Positions 7,878-19,745 of a stretch of 64,000 nucleotides of DNA are shown one piece after another. Within the stretch, counting starts at the first letter, position 1. Every line of letters starts with the position of its first letter. The DNA lies in NCBI RefSeq assembly GCF_030247195.1, contig NC_080672.1, positions 346,826,413 to 346,890,412 on the forward strand, written 5' to 3'. Source of the stretch: Topomyia yanbarensis. Lineage: Eukaryota > Arthropoda > Insecta > Diptera > Culicidae. The position numbers and the translations under genes were made by a program. The notes beneath the pieces are model-generated. The model saw only the letters and a list, made by a program, of their open reading frames with translations. It searched no databases and was not told the DNA's origin.

Positions 7878-10841
7878 CTAGTTAGTCGTGCCCGTCTTCT
7901 GTTGCTGGGTGCGCCAAATTCCCTGTAGCCTACAGGGAATCTGGGTGGTTGCAGTCGAGACTGCGTTCCACTTCTCCATCGATTGACACATCCGCTGAAT
8001 AAGGGTATCAGGGGTAGTGTCGCAGCCACAAACGTCAAGCATAGCTCTTCTTTCGACGTCGAAACGAGGACATACGAACAGTATGTGTTTGGCAGTTTCG
8101 TCTAAACCTGGGCAGTCAGGGCAGGCGTGCCCGAACCTGTGGAGGTACTGTCGGAAGCAGCCATGGCCCGACAGGAATTGTGTCAGATGGAAGTGATCTT
8201 CCCCATGGGGTCTGCCCACCCAGCTCGATATGCTAGGTATCAGCCGGTGGGTCCACCTACCTTTCGAGGAGTTATCCCACTCACGCTGCCATCTGGCGAC
8301 CGAGGTCACCCAGGTGCGCTCGCGGGCTCCTCTATTTCCACGTAGCTCGAAGCACTCCTCATCTTCCCGAATGACCAGTCCGATTGGCATCATGCTTGCA
8401 ATCACGGAGGATGCATCGTGTGATACTGTGCGGTAGGCAGATGTCACTCTGAGGCACATCACGCGGTAGGTGCTCTTCAGTTTCCGTAGGTAACTGGTTA
8501 CCCTCAGTGCTCTTGATCATGACGGGCCGCCATACCTGAGGATAAATACGGCAACGCCTGCCAGTAGACTACGTCTACTGGCGCACACATTTGAGCTGTT
8601 GGACATCATCCTCGATAGTGCCGCAACAGCAGTCGACGCTCTCTTGCATGTATAGTCGACGTGGCTGCCGAAGGTCAGCTTGTCGTCTATAATGACTCCG
8701 AAAGACTATAGACTCCGCGGTGAGGTGATCACGACTTCTCCCACATGGATAACTGCATGTTGTGCCGACTTGCGGTTGTTGACGATAACTACCTCCGTCT
8801 TATGATGAGCGAGCTCCAGGCCTCTCGCGCTCATCCATTCCTCCACCGTGCTGATCGCGTGTTCTGCGGTTAGTTCTACCTCAGGAATTGACTCTCCGTA
8901 GACCTCCAAGGTTACGTCGTCGGCAAAGCCGACGATCTTGACCCCAGGAGGGAACTTTAGTCTCAGAACCCCGTCATACATGAGGTTCCATAGCACCGGG
9001 CCTAGGATCGAGCCCTGCGGGATTCCGGCGGTAATCGGAACCCTTTTCTGACCGGCATCGGTCTCGTATAGCAGTACACGGTTTTGGAAGTAACTTTCCA
9101 GGATCCGGTACAGACCCACCAGTAGGCTAAGTCGGTGTAACGAGAGCGCTATGGCATCCCAGCTTGCGCTGTTGAATACGTTCTACACGTCAAGTGTCAC
9201 TAACGCGCAGTATCGAATACCTCGCCTTTTTCGTTGGATCGCTATCTCGGCAGTATTTATCACTGAGTTGAGAGCGTCCACTGTGGACTTACCCTTCCGA
9301 AAGCCAAACTGGTTGCTTGACAGACCGTCCGTACCTTCCGCGTACGGGGTGAGCCTGTTGAGGATGATCCTCTCAAGCAGTTTGCCAGTCGTGTCTATCA
9401 GACAGATTGGTCTGTACGCCGATGGGTCGCCTGGCGGCTTCCCGGACTTCGGCAACAGCACCAATTTCTGCCTTTTCCATCTATCGGGGAAACGGCACTC
9501 GTCAAGGCATCTCTGTATAGCTAGCCTGAACATGTTCGGGTTCGCTATGATCGCTGCCTTTAGAGCGTTGTTTGGAACTCCATCCGGCCCTGGAGCTTTG
9601 TTCATTGCTAGGGATTTAGCCACTGCGAGTAGTTCTTCATTCGTCACTGGAGCCACCATTTCGGCTGTGCCCGCAATGTCTCGTAGTGCAGGTGGCCAGG
9701 GGCTTGTGGCTCGAGACGGGAAGAGTACTTCGATAATCGTTGCCAACCGGTCCGGAGACCGTTCTGGGGATGAGGAGCCCCCTTTGGTCTTGGCCATCAC
9801 AGTCCTGTAGGCGTCACCCCACGGATTCGCGTTGGCACTCTCACACAGGTTGTCGAAACACGCTCTCTTGTTGCTTTTAATGGCCTTGTTAAGGGCCAAT
9901 TTCGCAGCACGAAACACTTCACGGCGGTTCTCTCTTGCATCCTCGGTGCGAACTTTTTGCATCCTACGTCTAGCTCTGAGGCAGGCTGATCGTAGAGCTG
10001 CAATCTCGGCACTCCACCAGTATACCGGGCATCTGCCGTTTCTTGGCAGGGTTTTTCTCAGCATAGTGGCGTCGCACGCGCGTGATAGAACAGCTACCAG
10101 CTCATCCCAGCTTAGACTGTTGGTGTTGGCCTCCAGTCCCAGGGCCGCGGTGAAGGCTTCGCTGTCGAAGTGATTGGACTTCCACCCGGGTACCTGACAG
10201 GGATCTCCCGCCCTCGGATGCTGCACACCATAGTTGATCCTAAAGCGGATTGCTAAATGATCGCTATGGGTGTAGCCTTCGTCTACCCTCCATTCCATGC
10301 CTGGAACCAGACCCGGGCTGGGAAATGTTACGTCAATCCACGCCTCCACCCCGTTTCTACGGAATGTACTAGCGGAGCCATTGTTAGCTAGCACAGTATC
10401 GAGTTTCGCAAGCGCCTCCATTCGCGCTTGACCCCTGCTATTTGTACAGCGGCTGCCCCACTCTACTGCCCAAGCGTTAAAGTCTCCCACTATGACTACC
10501 GGTTTCCGGCCCACTAGGTCTGACGAGAGCCTGTCGATCATCTGGTTGAACTGTTCTATAGGCCACCTTGGTGGAGCGTAGCAGCTGCAATAGAACACAC
10601 CATTGATCTTGGCAATCGCAACACCCTCGGCGGAGGAGTGTATTAACTCTTGAACCGGGAACCGTCCCGTTGTACAGATTGCCACCATTCCAGACCCATC
10701 CGACACCCAATTGCCGTTGCTGGCAGGGATGTTGTACGGGTCTGATAGGAGGGCGACATCTGTCCTCGACTCCGAGACCGACTGCCACAGCAGCTGTTGG
10801 GCTGCTGCACAATGGTTAAGATTTAGCTGTGTAACGTTCAC
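7878..10841 (-). pseudogene. R1-like ORF2: APE endonuclease, reverse transcriptase, CCHC finger
   Basis: The frame is continuous for about 988 codons except for three nonsense codons: TAG at 9183-9185 (LDV*NVFNSASWD, where K is usual), TAG at 8706-8708 (SPRSL*SFGVIIDD), and TGA at 8517-8519 (YGGPS*SRALRV, where W is usual). Domains are an APE-type endonuclease (GDFNAWAVEWGS, YTHSDHLAIRF), RT blocks (NKAPGPDGVPNNALKAA, YRPICLIDTTGKLLERII, IPQGSILGPVLWN, the catalytic FADD) and a C-terminal C-C-H-C finger (HACPDCPGLDETAKHILFVC). No frameshift separates the pieces. The first codon is GTG overlapping the ORF1 stop as GTGA, probably a decayed ATGA stop-start. In life it would nick target DNA and reverse-transcribe the element RNA. 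Confidence 0.9.
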
Positions 10842-13355
10842 GGCTTCTTCTTATTTGCCTCACCGAAGGAACACGAAGGCCCGCCCATAGCATGATTATG
10901 GGCTTGCTTCTTAGCGGTGCAGATAAGGCACTTGTGCGCCTTAGTGCAACCCCGCTCCTTATGCCCCTCCTCGCCGCAGCGACGACATAGTTTGCTCCTG
11001 TCTGTGCCCTTACACTCGTAAGATTTATGGCCGGACTCAAGGCACCGATAGCACCTATCCACTGAAGGCGGCTGGGGTATGCTAATTGGGTATACCGACC
11101 AGCCGATCTTCAGTTTACCTTTCACGGTAACCTTTTTGGTATCCGCCTTCAGTAGCCTGAGGTAGGCTACTAGGGTGCCCTCTAAAACACACAGAGGCCC
11201 GCTCGATTGTCACGTCGCATTGCTCCTTGACGGCTGCGACGACATCGTCTGCGGTCGTGAATTCGTCCAGATGCTTGCACTGGAGAGTCATTTCCGCCCC
11301 TAATGACCTGACCTGGGCGCCTTCACCCAGGACCTCTTGGGCCAAGGCCTTATACACCGCACTAGATTGTGCGCCTCGCTTCAGCACCAGAAGCATTTCG
11401 CCTGTGTTGGTGCGTCTCACGCTGCGCACGTCTTGCCCGAGGGCCGAGAGGCTTTCGGCCGCCCTCATCGACTTTAGGACGTCGGCGTATTTGTCCTTGT
11501 CGGATTTTAACCACAAGGCCTCGCCTCTGTCCTTGGCCTTCTTCGCGGGCCGCGATACATCCGGTGTCGGTGCCGGCTTCTTCTTGGTAACCAGCGTCCA
11601 GGGGTTTACGCCCCCCTGCCCCGGTTGCACCGAGTTGCTGGTACCTTCTCTTTGCCCAGCGGGGTCATTCTCGCCCCGGTTTACCTCGACCAAACGGCGT
11701 TTAGCCGTGACGGTTAAACGCCGTGTGGTGTTGGTTTTTTCACCCTCACCTGGTGACCTCTTAGGGCACTTCGCGTTCGACGCCGTCTTGCGCTTGCCCT
11801 TGCCTTCGCCCTTCGAGGGGAACTCAGCCGCCGCTTCGAGCGACATGGCTGCTCCATAGAAGGGGAAGGGGAGGGCCCCTGTCTGGGTACCTATATCGGC
11901 CTTCTCTCTTCCCTCCCTCTTGGAGGCCACTGTCTGGGTTCCTCTGTCGGACTTCTCCCGACATTCCACCCTCTTGGCGTAAGCCTGCTGCTCCTGTCTT
12001 GCGACACGAACAGCTTTCCGGAGCACCAGCAGTAGAGTGACAGGAAAAAATGACCCCTATCGACCCATGCCTGAATCGATTGCTAGTCCCACCAGGAGTA
12101 CTTGTTCAAAATTTGAAGCAAATCGGACAAGTCTAGCTACCGGACCAACATGCCTTCAGTTTGTATGGGATTTTTCGACAATTTACATGGAGAAAACCCA
12201 TTAACTCGCATTCTCGCCGCTAGGTGGCACTGTGTGCATCGTTTTATCACTGTAAGTGAAAGTAAGAAAGATAATTTAGTTGCCTACAACTTTTTCGAAA
12301 ACTGCTAGTGGATCCGGCTTTGTTAAAAGAAGTTATTAAACTTTTAATGAAGTGATGTCTGAGTCAGCTTTGCATGGGGCCTAGCGGTGCATGGATGTGG
12401 ATCAGTACTTGATACGCACGAGATAAACATTTTGTGTAATAATGGTTAGGTTTGGGTCAATAGTATGTTCAGAAGATTTATAGTAAGTAATACGAGTCAT
12501 GTTTTGGTTAGAAAATATTAGTTCCACATTTTATGGCATAGAGGGCGCCAACACTAACTTTTCAACGGAAAGAGATAGAGATTAGGTGTCTTCTACAAAG
12601 TTGTAGATCAAGATTTTTTAAATAACTCTTCCGAACATCTTGATATTCTATCTCACTTCTATGAAAAGTTAGTGTTGGCGCCCTCTATGCGGTCACAGTG
12701 GAACTAAAATTTTATAACCAAAACATAACTCCTATTATGTTCTACAATTCTTGTGAAGGCCGGATTTACTAGCAGTCTTCGACAAAGTTGCAGGCAATTA
12801 AATTATCTTTCTTATTTTCACTTTCAATAATAATACGACGCATACAGCGCCCCCTAGCGGCGAAAATGCGAGTTAGTGTTTTTTCTCCATGTAAATTGTC
12901 GAAAAATCCTATACAAGCTACAGGCACGCTGGTCCGGTAGCTAGACTTGTCCGATTTGCTTCAAATTTGGAGCAAGTACTCCTAGTGGGACTAGGAATCG
13001 ACTCAGGGGTGGGCCGATTGAGTTTTCAAAAATTCTTAATTTTTCTGGGCACTCTAACCAGCAGGCTCTGTTTCAGCTCCTTGCTTATATTTTGCTTTGC
13101 GCTAGTGAACTCGATTATTGCATGGAGCTGCTCCACCACTTTGTGCATCGCGGATAGTGGCCCGTCCAGCGCTTTGGTAGGGATATTTTCTACCACTGCT
13201 GGGGGGTCACTGGTGCTATCGGATACAGCACTCGTCGCTCCACTACTCTCCCCACAGGGAGGAGACCTCGCCCAACCATCTCTAGCAAAGGGATTCGGCA
13301 CCTCCGTTTGTTTATTATTTTTATTTTTATTCACTTCATTCATGTTGATTCCCAC
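10838..13355 (-). pseudogene. R1-like ORF1 (Gag-like) interrupted by a foldback element
   Basis: The N-terminal part (13355-13057) is followed by a 1,024-bp insertion (12033-13056), then the middle part (12024-about 11200) and the C-terminal part (to 10838). Removing the insert and one copy of the 8-bp duplication restores one frame, SLLVLRKAV, across the junction. A one-base deletion near 11195-11200 shifts frame before LEGTLVAYLRLLKADTKKV. The C-terminal third has CX2CX4HX4C zinc knuckles (CYRCLESGHKSYEC, CRRCGEEGHKERGC) and a third CX2C-type finger, typical of ORF1 proteins that coat element RNA. Confidence 0.87.
12033..13056. mobile_element. hAT-type foldback MITE inside ORF1
   Basis: The ends are TAGAGTGACAGGAAAAA and, inverted, TAGAGTGCCCAGAAAAA. 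The 8-base target duplication ACCAGCAG is exact (12025-12032 and 13057-13064). Eight-base duplications and a TAGAG start fit the hAT superfamily. The arms are almost the whole element: text near 12060-12240 is repeated inverted near 12855-13010, and GGCGCCAACACTAACTTTTC near 12545 is inverted near 12665. There is no transposase frame, so it moved in trans. Confidence 0.85.
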
Positions 13356-13697
13356 GAGTTGCGCGAGAAAGAAAGGTCCGCCACGCCAGAACTCCGCAGT
13401 AACGTGGTAATGGACGCTTACTGTGGGGGTTGCCCAGGTACCCCACAGGCTCCGTTAACGATCGAGCATCTTTTTCACCCCCTCGATCACTCATCCCTCG
13501 GCACGGGTCGCTTCACCCCTTGGAATTGGAGTTATGACCTATCTTGCTTTACGTGGTGACCGCGGCCCAGATCATCATAATCATCCTCCTTTACCAGGGC
13601 TTTGAACCTGTAGCTCTGGTTCTCAATAGTTCCAGGTACGTATGTTATTACAGACATGCTACTATTGAGATCCGTCATTCGCAAGCGGAGTTAAAAG

Positions 13698-13749
13698 CCA
13701 AACGTCTGGAACTATGCAAATTCTCAAATGCATAGTTCCAGGCGTTTGG
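13698..13749. repeat. 21-bp-stem inverted repeat
   Basis: CCAAACGTCTGGAACTATGC at 13698 is repeated inverted at 13729-13749 with one mismatch and a 10-base spacer. It lies just beyond the presumed 5' end of the R1-like element. Confidence 0.55.
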
Positions 13750-13882
13750 TTACCAAAAGACAGTTTCGGTTCATATTCCTCGTCGGCGAACAAAACTTCA
13801 GTGCTTACTATCGAGACATCACTCGGTATAAGCCAGTTGTTTAGTGCTCACGCAAGACGTGTGACTTTTTGGATTTTAGTGT

Positions 13883-13979
13883 CTAACTAGTGCTAATTTG
13901 GGTATTAGTTTAAATACATCGTCTAACTAGACACCCAGTTGGTGCTAGTTACGGACGAGGAGAATCCGAAACACTAAAA
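13883..13979. repeat. half copy of the palindromic MITE at 27411-27619
   Basis: CTAACTAGTGCTAATTTGGG through GAGAATCCGAAACACTAAAA matches the right arm of the 27411-27619 element with a few changes. The left arm is absent. Confidence 0.65.
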
Positions 13980-14388
13980 CAAAACCATACTTTATATGTT
14001 CGCTAAAATGTTTGATAGTTGTTAGGAACGAAATCGTTTTATGACTATAAGGAATCTCATATGACATGGGACCTATAAGCGTACAACGGTATATGTGCGC
14101 AGTGAATTTCTATTATAAGAGAAATTTAAAACATTGTATTATGCACAACCAGAACCAACAAATGGAATCGAAGTGTGGATTAGTGAGAAAGATTACAATT
14201 ACTAAAGCAAACAGAATTATTTTTCGGCTTAGCTCCCTTATTCCGTCTTCGACAACAGTAGCTGCCGCATATATGCCATGATACCTACAAAATACAAGTT
14301 ATTTAAAAATTAATCTTTTGAACATGTAGGTACGCTATACTTATGGTACCCTGGCATCCTTTCGGCTTGAATTGCGTGGCGCATGCTC

Positions 14389-14975
14389 CTATGGAGCGCC
14401 ATGGGGCGCCTTACGATCCGTGCTGTCTGTTGAATTTTCTGCTCCTGTAAAAAGACAACATTAGTGTTTAAATGAAATGTAATTCCTATCGTTATTTACT
14501 ATAAACATGCTGAGAGCCATGTCCCTGTGCTCTTCTATGATTCGCATATTGCTGCGGTTGTTGTTGGTAATTATGTGCTTATTGTTCATGTTGTTGATGC
14601 TGTTGAGGTGGATACTGTTGTTGTTGCTGTGGAAGGGACAGCTGCCATTGATCTAATTGTTCTTGTATTCTTTGCAGCTGATCATACATCTCCTGTTGTT
14701 ATTCCTGTAGTTTTTATTGTTGCTGTAGTTCTTGTTCTTACTTGCGTTGCTGTTCCTGTTGTGGGTGTTATTGTTGAAGTTCCTGCTGTTGTTGTTTTTC
14801 CTGTTGTTGTTGTTAATGTAGTTGTTGCTGTTGGTTCTATTGTTTTTTCCGAGGAAGTTTGTGCAGCTGTAATTGCTGTAACTGCCGGTTTAGCAGATTT
14901 TGTGAAGACTCGAGAGAACTTTTTCCTTGAAAACTTTATTAATTGCTTCAAATAAATGTTGATTCGCCGTAAGCC
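14389..14975 (-). pseudogene. decayed Gln-rich coding sequence
   Basis: On the minus strand one frame reads as a Gln-rich protein: LLNRQLQQLQLHKLPRKKQ, then QQQEKQQQQELQQ, then QQEMYDQLQRIQEQLDQW and PQQQQQYPPQQHQQHEQ. It is interrupted by seven stops, all TAA or TAG and none TGA, mostly inside CAA/CAG runs. Upstream another frame reads QHLFEAINKVFKEKVLSS, suggesting one frameshift. Downstream a donor-like GTAAAT (14499) and a TTTTTACAG acceptor (14445) delimit a 55-base intron, after which the frame ends at 14389. The best reading is an old pseudogene or transposon ORF that lost Gln codons by C-to-T change. Identity unknown; a repetitive CAA tract without coding history is possible. Confidence 0.45.
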
Positions 14976-14997
14976 TTACACAGCAACAAAAAAAGTC

Positions 14998-15240
14998 GTG
15001 TAACTTTACGTCTTGCCAGATGCACATAAAAGGAGCGTCCCAATTCACATAAATTTACATGCAATTACATGTGAAAATGTGAGTTGTTCGGCTTTTCTTA
15101 GTGCATTCTGCCTAAGTTTTACATCAAAAGAGTCACAATATTAAATTTTACATACCATAGCATGTAAAATCCTACTATTGGATGGAAAAATACGTCGTTC
15201 GTTTACATCAAATGTAATTCTCATTTTTTCTAAGAGCGAA
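14998..15240. repeat. dispersed repeat, inverted copy at 50405-50665
   Basis: Shared stretches include CAGATGCACATAAAAGGAGC, TTACATGTGAAAATG-like text, TACATCAAAAGAGTCACAAT and TTTACATCAAATGTAATT, all in opposite order and strand at 50405-50665. No coding. It is probably a MITE with short CACTTAGA-type ends. Confidence 0.6.
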
Positions 15241-15469
15241 TTTTTCAGAAAGCCAGAATTATTGTTTAGACGACTCTAGGTTCATTTTCTCAAACTCACT
15301 TTTATTTTTTTTCTCACAAGCCATTAGATTATCACATTTCTTTGTAAAATAAACCGTCTTATTGCAAAATAAGGCTAAAATTCAATAATACCTCAATTTC
15401 TAGTTCGTAGAATTCCGCGACGTCTAATGATATGCGGGGGCTTTGGAATCAGCTGAAATATAGTGTAAA

Positions 15470-15620
15470 ACAAATGAAATGAATAAAATGAATCAAATGA
15501 ATTAAATAAATCGGATGAACATATTGCAATAAACAAATCAAAGATATGAAATTCATAAAATTTATAAAGTGCATGAATAGAATGCATAAAATGATCAATA
15601 AAATTTATAAGTTAATAAAA
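15470..15620. repeat. AT-rich low-complexity tract (AATAAAATGAA-like)
   Basis: Degenerate tandem words of the type AAATGAAT and AATAAAAT repeat over 150 bases. A similar tract is at 42940-43195. Confidence 0.6.
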
Positions 15621-16204
15621 TTTTCAAAATGGAGGATCTTAAATCTGTACCATCGCAACCATAAGATTGATCAACGAGCCTAGTTTTGTATGCGATTATA
15701 TACGGTTATATGAGTCTTGCACACAATTATATACAATTTCATATGCGATTACTAGCTATAACCCGGTGCGCTTCGTCCCGATCAGAAAGAAATAAAATTA
15801 TTACAGACTGAGTTACTTTGTTATGATAACAAGTTGTGTTATAACTTTGGTCTCGTTAGTTGGTAAAATAACAGAAAACATAACAGAAATTCTTTTAGTA
15901 TATATCAAAAATATGACAACCTGTGATAGGTTTCTATCAGAATTATAACAAATTTTGTTAAGTTCCTCCACGACCAATATAGCTTTTATTACCTATTGTA
16001 TAGTATCAACGAATTTAGCGTGCAAGTCTAAAAATAGAATAAAATAGAAAAATATAACATACATTAAGGCGTTTTTCGTTTGGAAGCAAAAAACTTCATG
16101 TAGCAAAAGCTTTTTATAGGTTTGTCAAATGATTGCATACATGCTGGCTGATTGTTATTATGAATATACGACACGCTGATTGTTATTTGTGGATATAGCG
16201 ATTT

Positions 16205-16765
16205 GTGATGCTTGTAGAAAAAGTTATTAAGCAAAAGCCGATTGATGCCACAATATATATAATTTTTTTAACTTTCTCTCATTATGTACAAAAGAAGATT
16301 CAATTTATCCCTCAAAACTCTTACGAAGTGGCCAAACAGTATAGATAAATGATTTAGACACATTATGAGAAGATTAAAACAAAATTTCGTATAATTAGAC
16401 AACCAACAGCAGTGGTGCTAGAAAACATGAATATTTTATTAATCGTCAGAGCATCAATCGGTTTCTCCTTAATAACTTTTTTCTCAAGCGTCAGATCGTT
16501 TCGTGGATTTCGAGACTTTGTTTCTTTGTCAAATTTTCTATAAAAACCCCATAACGATTTATTTTCAGGAAGTAATGGGCGACTCTTAAAGGAATTATTT
16601 TGTGAATGTTAATTTTTCCATACAAAATCCCATGTAAACTTTAAACAGTGGGCGCAAAATATAGTTTCAGGGATCGAACTAAGAATTTGCACAGTTGTTC
16701 TAGGACCAAAATGGGACCTAAAAAGTTGTTCGGAGCTTGAATCTATTTTTGTCCCACTCTAGTAT
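16205..16765. repeat. dispersed repeat, direct copy at 38095-38685
   Basis: The two stretches share long blocks such as AAACAAAATTTCGTATAATT, GACAACCAACAGCAGTGGTG, GTTTAAAGT-complement text and GGGATCGA..TAAGAATTTGCACAG in the same order and strand. The 38-kb copy has an extra inverted arm, so this one is a truncated foldback element. Confidence 0.7.
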
Positions 16766-17738
16766 ATATTCAGAGATTTCTAGGCCATTTTGAAATATTG
16801 ATAGCTTTATGCAGCTTATTAATCTTTCAACAATTTGAACAGGTTGCATTATTCCTTTTTTAACTTTCTACAAAATGAATCAGGTATCTTGATTATTACG
16901 AAAATTTGTTAGTTCGATGGTTTTTTTTAAACGAACGAAGCACCATCGAATACAACGGAAACAGTACATACGCGCATTCAAAGTAATTGTCAGTTCATTG
17001 TAAATGTCAAACTGTACTAGGTGCAATGAAAAGATACAACAATCTCAAACTCAACTATTTTTATGCGGGGGTTTAAATAAAAAAATTACAATGCTTTGGT
17101 AATTCGGAGAACACACAAAATCAGATACCCACAAACTGGACAAGTTTCGGTTGTTTACGAAAAACCCGCATAAATTGGTAAAATCGGACTGAAGATCCTC
17201 GAAGGTCCTCCAAATTCATAATGGTATTGTGGAAATCAGTATATATCAAACAGTTTTTTAAGTTCTGTAAATTCGTTTTTGCAATATAGACAATTAATTG
17301 CAAGAAAATTAATTGACTAAACCATAACAAATAGTTTAAAAATGCTTTTTTATTTGAATTCGCGTTTCTTTATTTCACCTGGAGTGCTTGATACTTCCTG
17401 CATCTTCTTTAAAATAAGTTTTATATGAAAATTATAATCTTTAGAATAGCTTGTTGATAACTTTACGATTCCAAAACTTTTTGAATGAAGGCTTCAACAT
17501 TGAAATCATATGCCACATATTCGAAATTGTGTGTCAGACGAGTGTCTCAGAAAATAGGCATTCTCTTAATCAAAATGCAACCAAGTAAGTTAAACACCTT
17601 ACTTTCAAGTTTTCCGACCACTTGGATCTAAAACTTATCTATTCTCAAAATCATGGAACTTTGAATATCCATGTGGAAAACGCAAGTATAAGGAAATCAT
17701 TAAAAGCTTCGAAAATTTGCTTTAAAAAGTTGATTAAA
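16766..17738. other. AT-rich intergenic sequence
   Basis: No gene or clear repeat boundary is seen. Open frames here are short and compositionally random. Confidence 0.5.
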
Positions 17739-18462
17739 TACGCATAGAAAGAGGCTTCAGCGTATTAGCAAATAGACAGTCATTTGTGTAATATAACAAT
17801 CATTTACAGTTGATTGATTGATTTGTTTATTGGGGCTTTAACCAACTGGTCATTTGCCCGATTTACAGTTTACAGTTAGCGATCAATGATAATTGTGAAA
17901 GAATATGTAATAATCATCATCGTAATATACGTACATTAAAATTTTATTAGCAGTTCAATGATATCACCAGAAGATATAGTCTTGGTATAAGTTTGCTTGC
18001 CTTGCTGATTGAGATATCACAAAAATAACACAGTGAGTAATAAATATCAACATGAGATATAAATTTGATAGTTTTCTGTTATGTCGTTCTGATCGGGTAC
18101 GCATAAAAAGAGGCTTCAGCGTATTAGCAAATAGACAGTCATTTGTATAATATAACAATCATTCACAGTTGATTGATTGATTTGTTTATTGGGGCTTTAA
18201 CCAACTGGTCATTTGCCCCTTTACAATTTAGAGTTAGCAATCAATAATAATTGTGAAAGAATATGTAATATATTATAACACCATCGTTATATGCGTACAT
18301 TAAAATCATATTAGCAGTTCAATGATATCACCAGAAGATATAATCTTGATATAAGTTGGCTTGCCTTGCTGATTGGGATATCACAAAAATAACACAGTGA
18401 GTAATAAATATCAACATGAGATATAAATTTGATAGCTTTCTGTTATGTCGTTCTGATCGGGA
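17739..18462. repeat. tandem duplication, 359-base period
   Basis: TACGCATAGAAAGAGGCTTC at 17739 recurs as TACGCATAAAAAGAGGCTTC at 18098, and the similarity runs for the whole 359 bases, ending in GTTATGTCGTTCTGATCGGG in both copies. Differences are scattered substitutions and small indels. The unit contains GATTTGTTTATTGGGGCTTT, and its ends belong to the CCCGATCAGAA repeat family. Confidence 0.8.
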
Positions 18463-18800
18463 TCCTTCCAGGCAATTTTGTTTTCTTTCGAGACGACACA
18501 ATATCGGGCCATAAAATCGTCTGCAGATATGCAATTTACACGACATTTGGAGCGTTATTTCTTATTTTGATACACATATTTTGCTGATCAAAGTTACCCC
18601 GAAAACAACGAATGAAAATTTTCAACAAATTTATTTAATTTTTATAGTAAAACGAAATAAGTTACCAAACAAATTGGACGTTTTCAATCTATGGGTACCA
18701 GTACTTGTTTTAAGAATGCAAACAGCTACGTCTACCTGATTTGAAGAAAGTTATTTGAAAAACTGTAAAAAAGTTGAACAAATGCAAATGATACAACTCC
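18463..18800. repeat. dispersed repeat shared with 25428-26240
   Basis: GAGACGACACAATATCGGGC and CTGCAGATATGCAATTTACA occur in both places in the same orientation, followed by TTTTGCTGATCAAAGTTACC versus TTTTGTTGATCAAAATTACC. The later copy carries about 480 bases of unrelated DNA in the middle. Confidence 0.65.
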
Positions 18801-18884
18801 CATGCATCATTTCAATCTGTTCAAACAATACCTTGTATATTAATGAAGTCAGTCAACTTCAACTAAACTATTTTGTTAAATATT

Positions 18885-19125
18885 TTTTGACGTACGACTA
18901 CGTCTTTGTTTTCGATATGGGGGTGCACATTGCAAATTCTACTAAAATGGTATGTAACGAAAAGTGGTCAAATTTTAAACGCATATAATTCAGCCATTTC
19001 ACGATAAATTTTCAATTTTTTGGTTCACATTACCCCGAAATACTTTTAAGAATAGATTCCAATAGATAAACCCAAAGATTTTTAATTTCATGGCATTAAA
19101 AATTTAAATAATGTGCAACACTGTA
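18885..19125 (-). mobile_element. R end of element B (hairpin end), separated from its body
   Basis: It begins TTTTGACGTACGACTACGTC, containing the hairpin GACGTA-CGAC-TACGTC (18889-18904), then TTTGTTTTCGATATGGGGGTGC, and continues colinear with the complement of 44650-44882 and 52165-52393. The rest of element B in this orientation appears only at 23918-25347, so the copy may have been split by the histone-bearing units between. Confidence 0.65.
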
Positions 19126-19745
19126 TTTGACGAATGATTGGCAAAGATCCATAGGAACAATTCATCGTTGCGGTGTAGAGAAATAAGTGCTTTGATAATT
19201 TGTTATCCACATGCCTAATCTATGGTGCTACTTGTCCAGTCGCATCAATACACAGAACAGTTTCTTCTTTATCGACATTGTCATTGTAAATTCTTCGTTG
19301 ATGTCCTGACCAAAAATGTACAAAGAAAGGATCGTATCCAATGTTATGAATGACATTTTGTCCGCAAGAAGTTTGCCTTTTCATTATGGAGAGTGCTCTT
19401 CTTGGGTCTCTGTCCAAATACTGCGCATTTTTGTGTTCTTGCTTCGCTACTCTATATACAGAACTGCTATGCAAGCGACCCAACGACGGATCCCCTATCT
19501 TGTGTCGTTTCGGAGTTGTCTCTTTCCACACTTTCCATCGGCGACTTTCATGGTACAGGTTACGACGACAATTGATTCGATATCAGAAGAGGATATGACA
19601 CGTTTCAATCTGCTTCCGCATTTGCAGTGCCCTGTAAAACAAGCGCCTGATTAGTATTGAAATTGTAAAAAACATGAATAATTAAAAAGGAAAATAAACT
19701 AACTTCTGTCATATGTGGTTGTGTATTACACTGTTCGCACAAGAG

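Larger units (their letters stand above)
7345..13600 (-). mobile_element. nearly full-length R1-clade-like non-LTR retrotransposon
   Basis: Reading the minus strand, the order is 5'UTR (about 13600-13356), ORF1 with zinc knuckles (13355-10838), ORF2 with APE endonuclease, RT and a C-terminal CCHC (10841-7878), and a 3'UTR (7877 to about 7345). No LTRs are seen. The domain order and endonuclease text (VIVGDFNAWAVEWGS) fit the R1 clade as found in mosquitoes. The element is dead: ORF1 is split by a 1,024-bp insertion and one frameshift, and ORF2 has three in-frame stops. The 3'UTR (plus-strand 7440-7860) holds imperfect 50-60 base repeats containing ATGAGGCTGACTTG-like text. Both outer boundaries are estimates. 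Confidence 0.88.

Noticed and set aside
9151..9810. 219-codon plus-strand frame
   Set aside because: Antisense shadow of the R1-like ORF2.
14527..14955. Plus-strand 142-codon Val-rich open frame
   Set aside because: It is the reverse reading of CAA/CAG repeats (GTTGTT runs) and has no protein-like features; the Gln-rich minus strand explains it.
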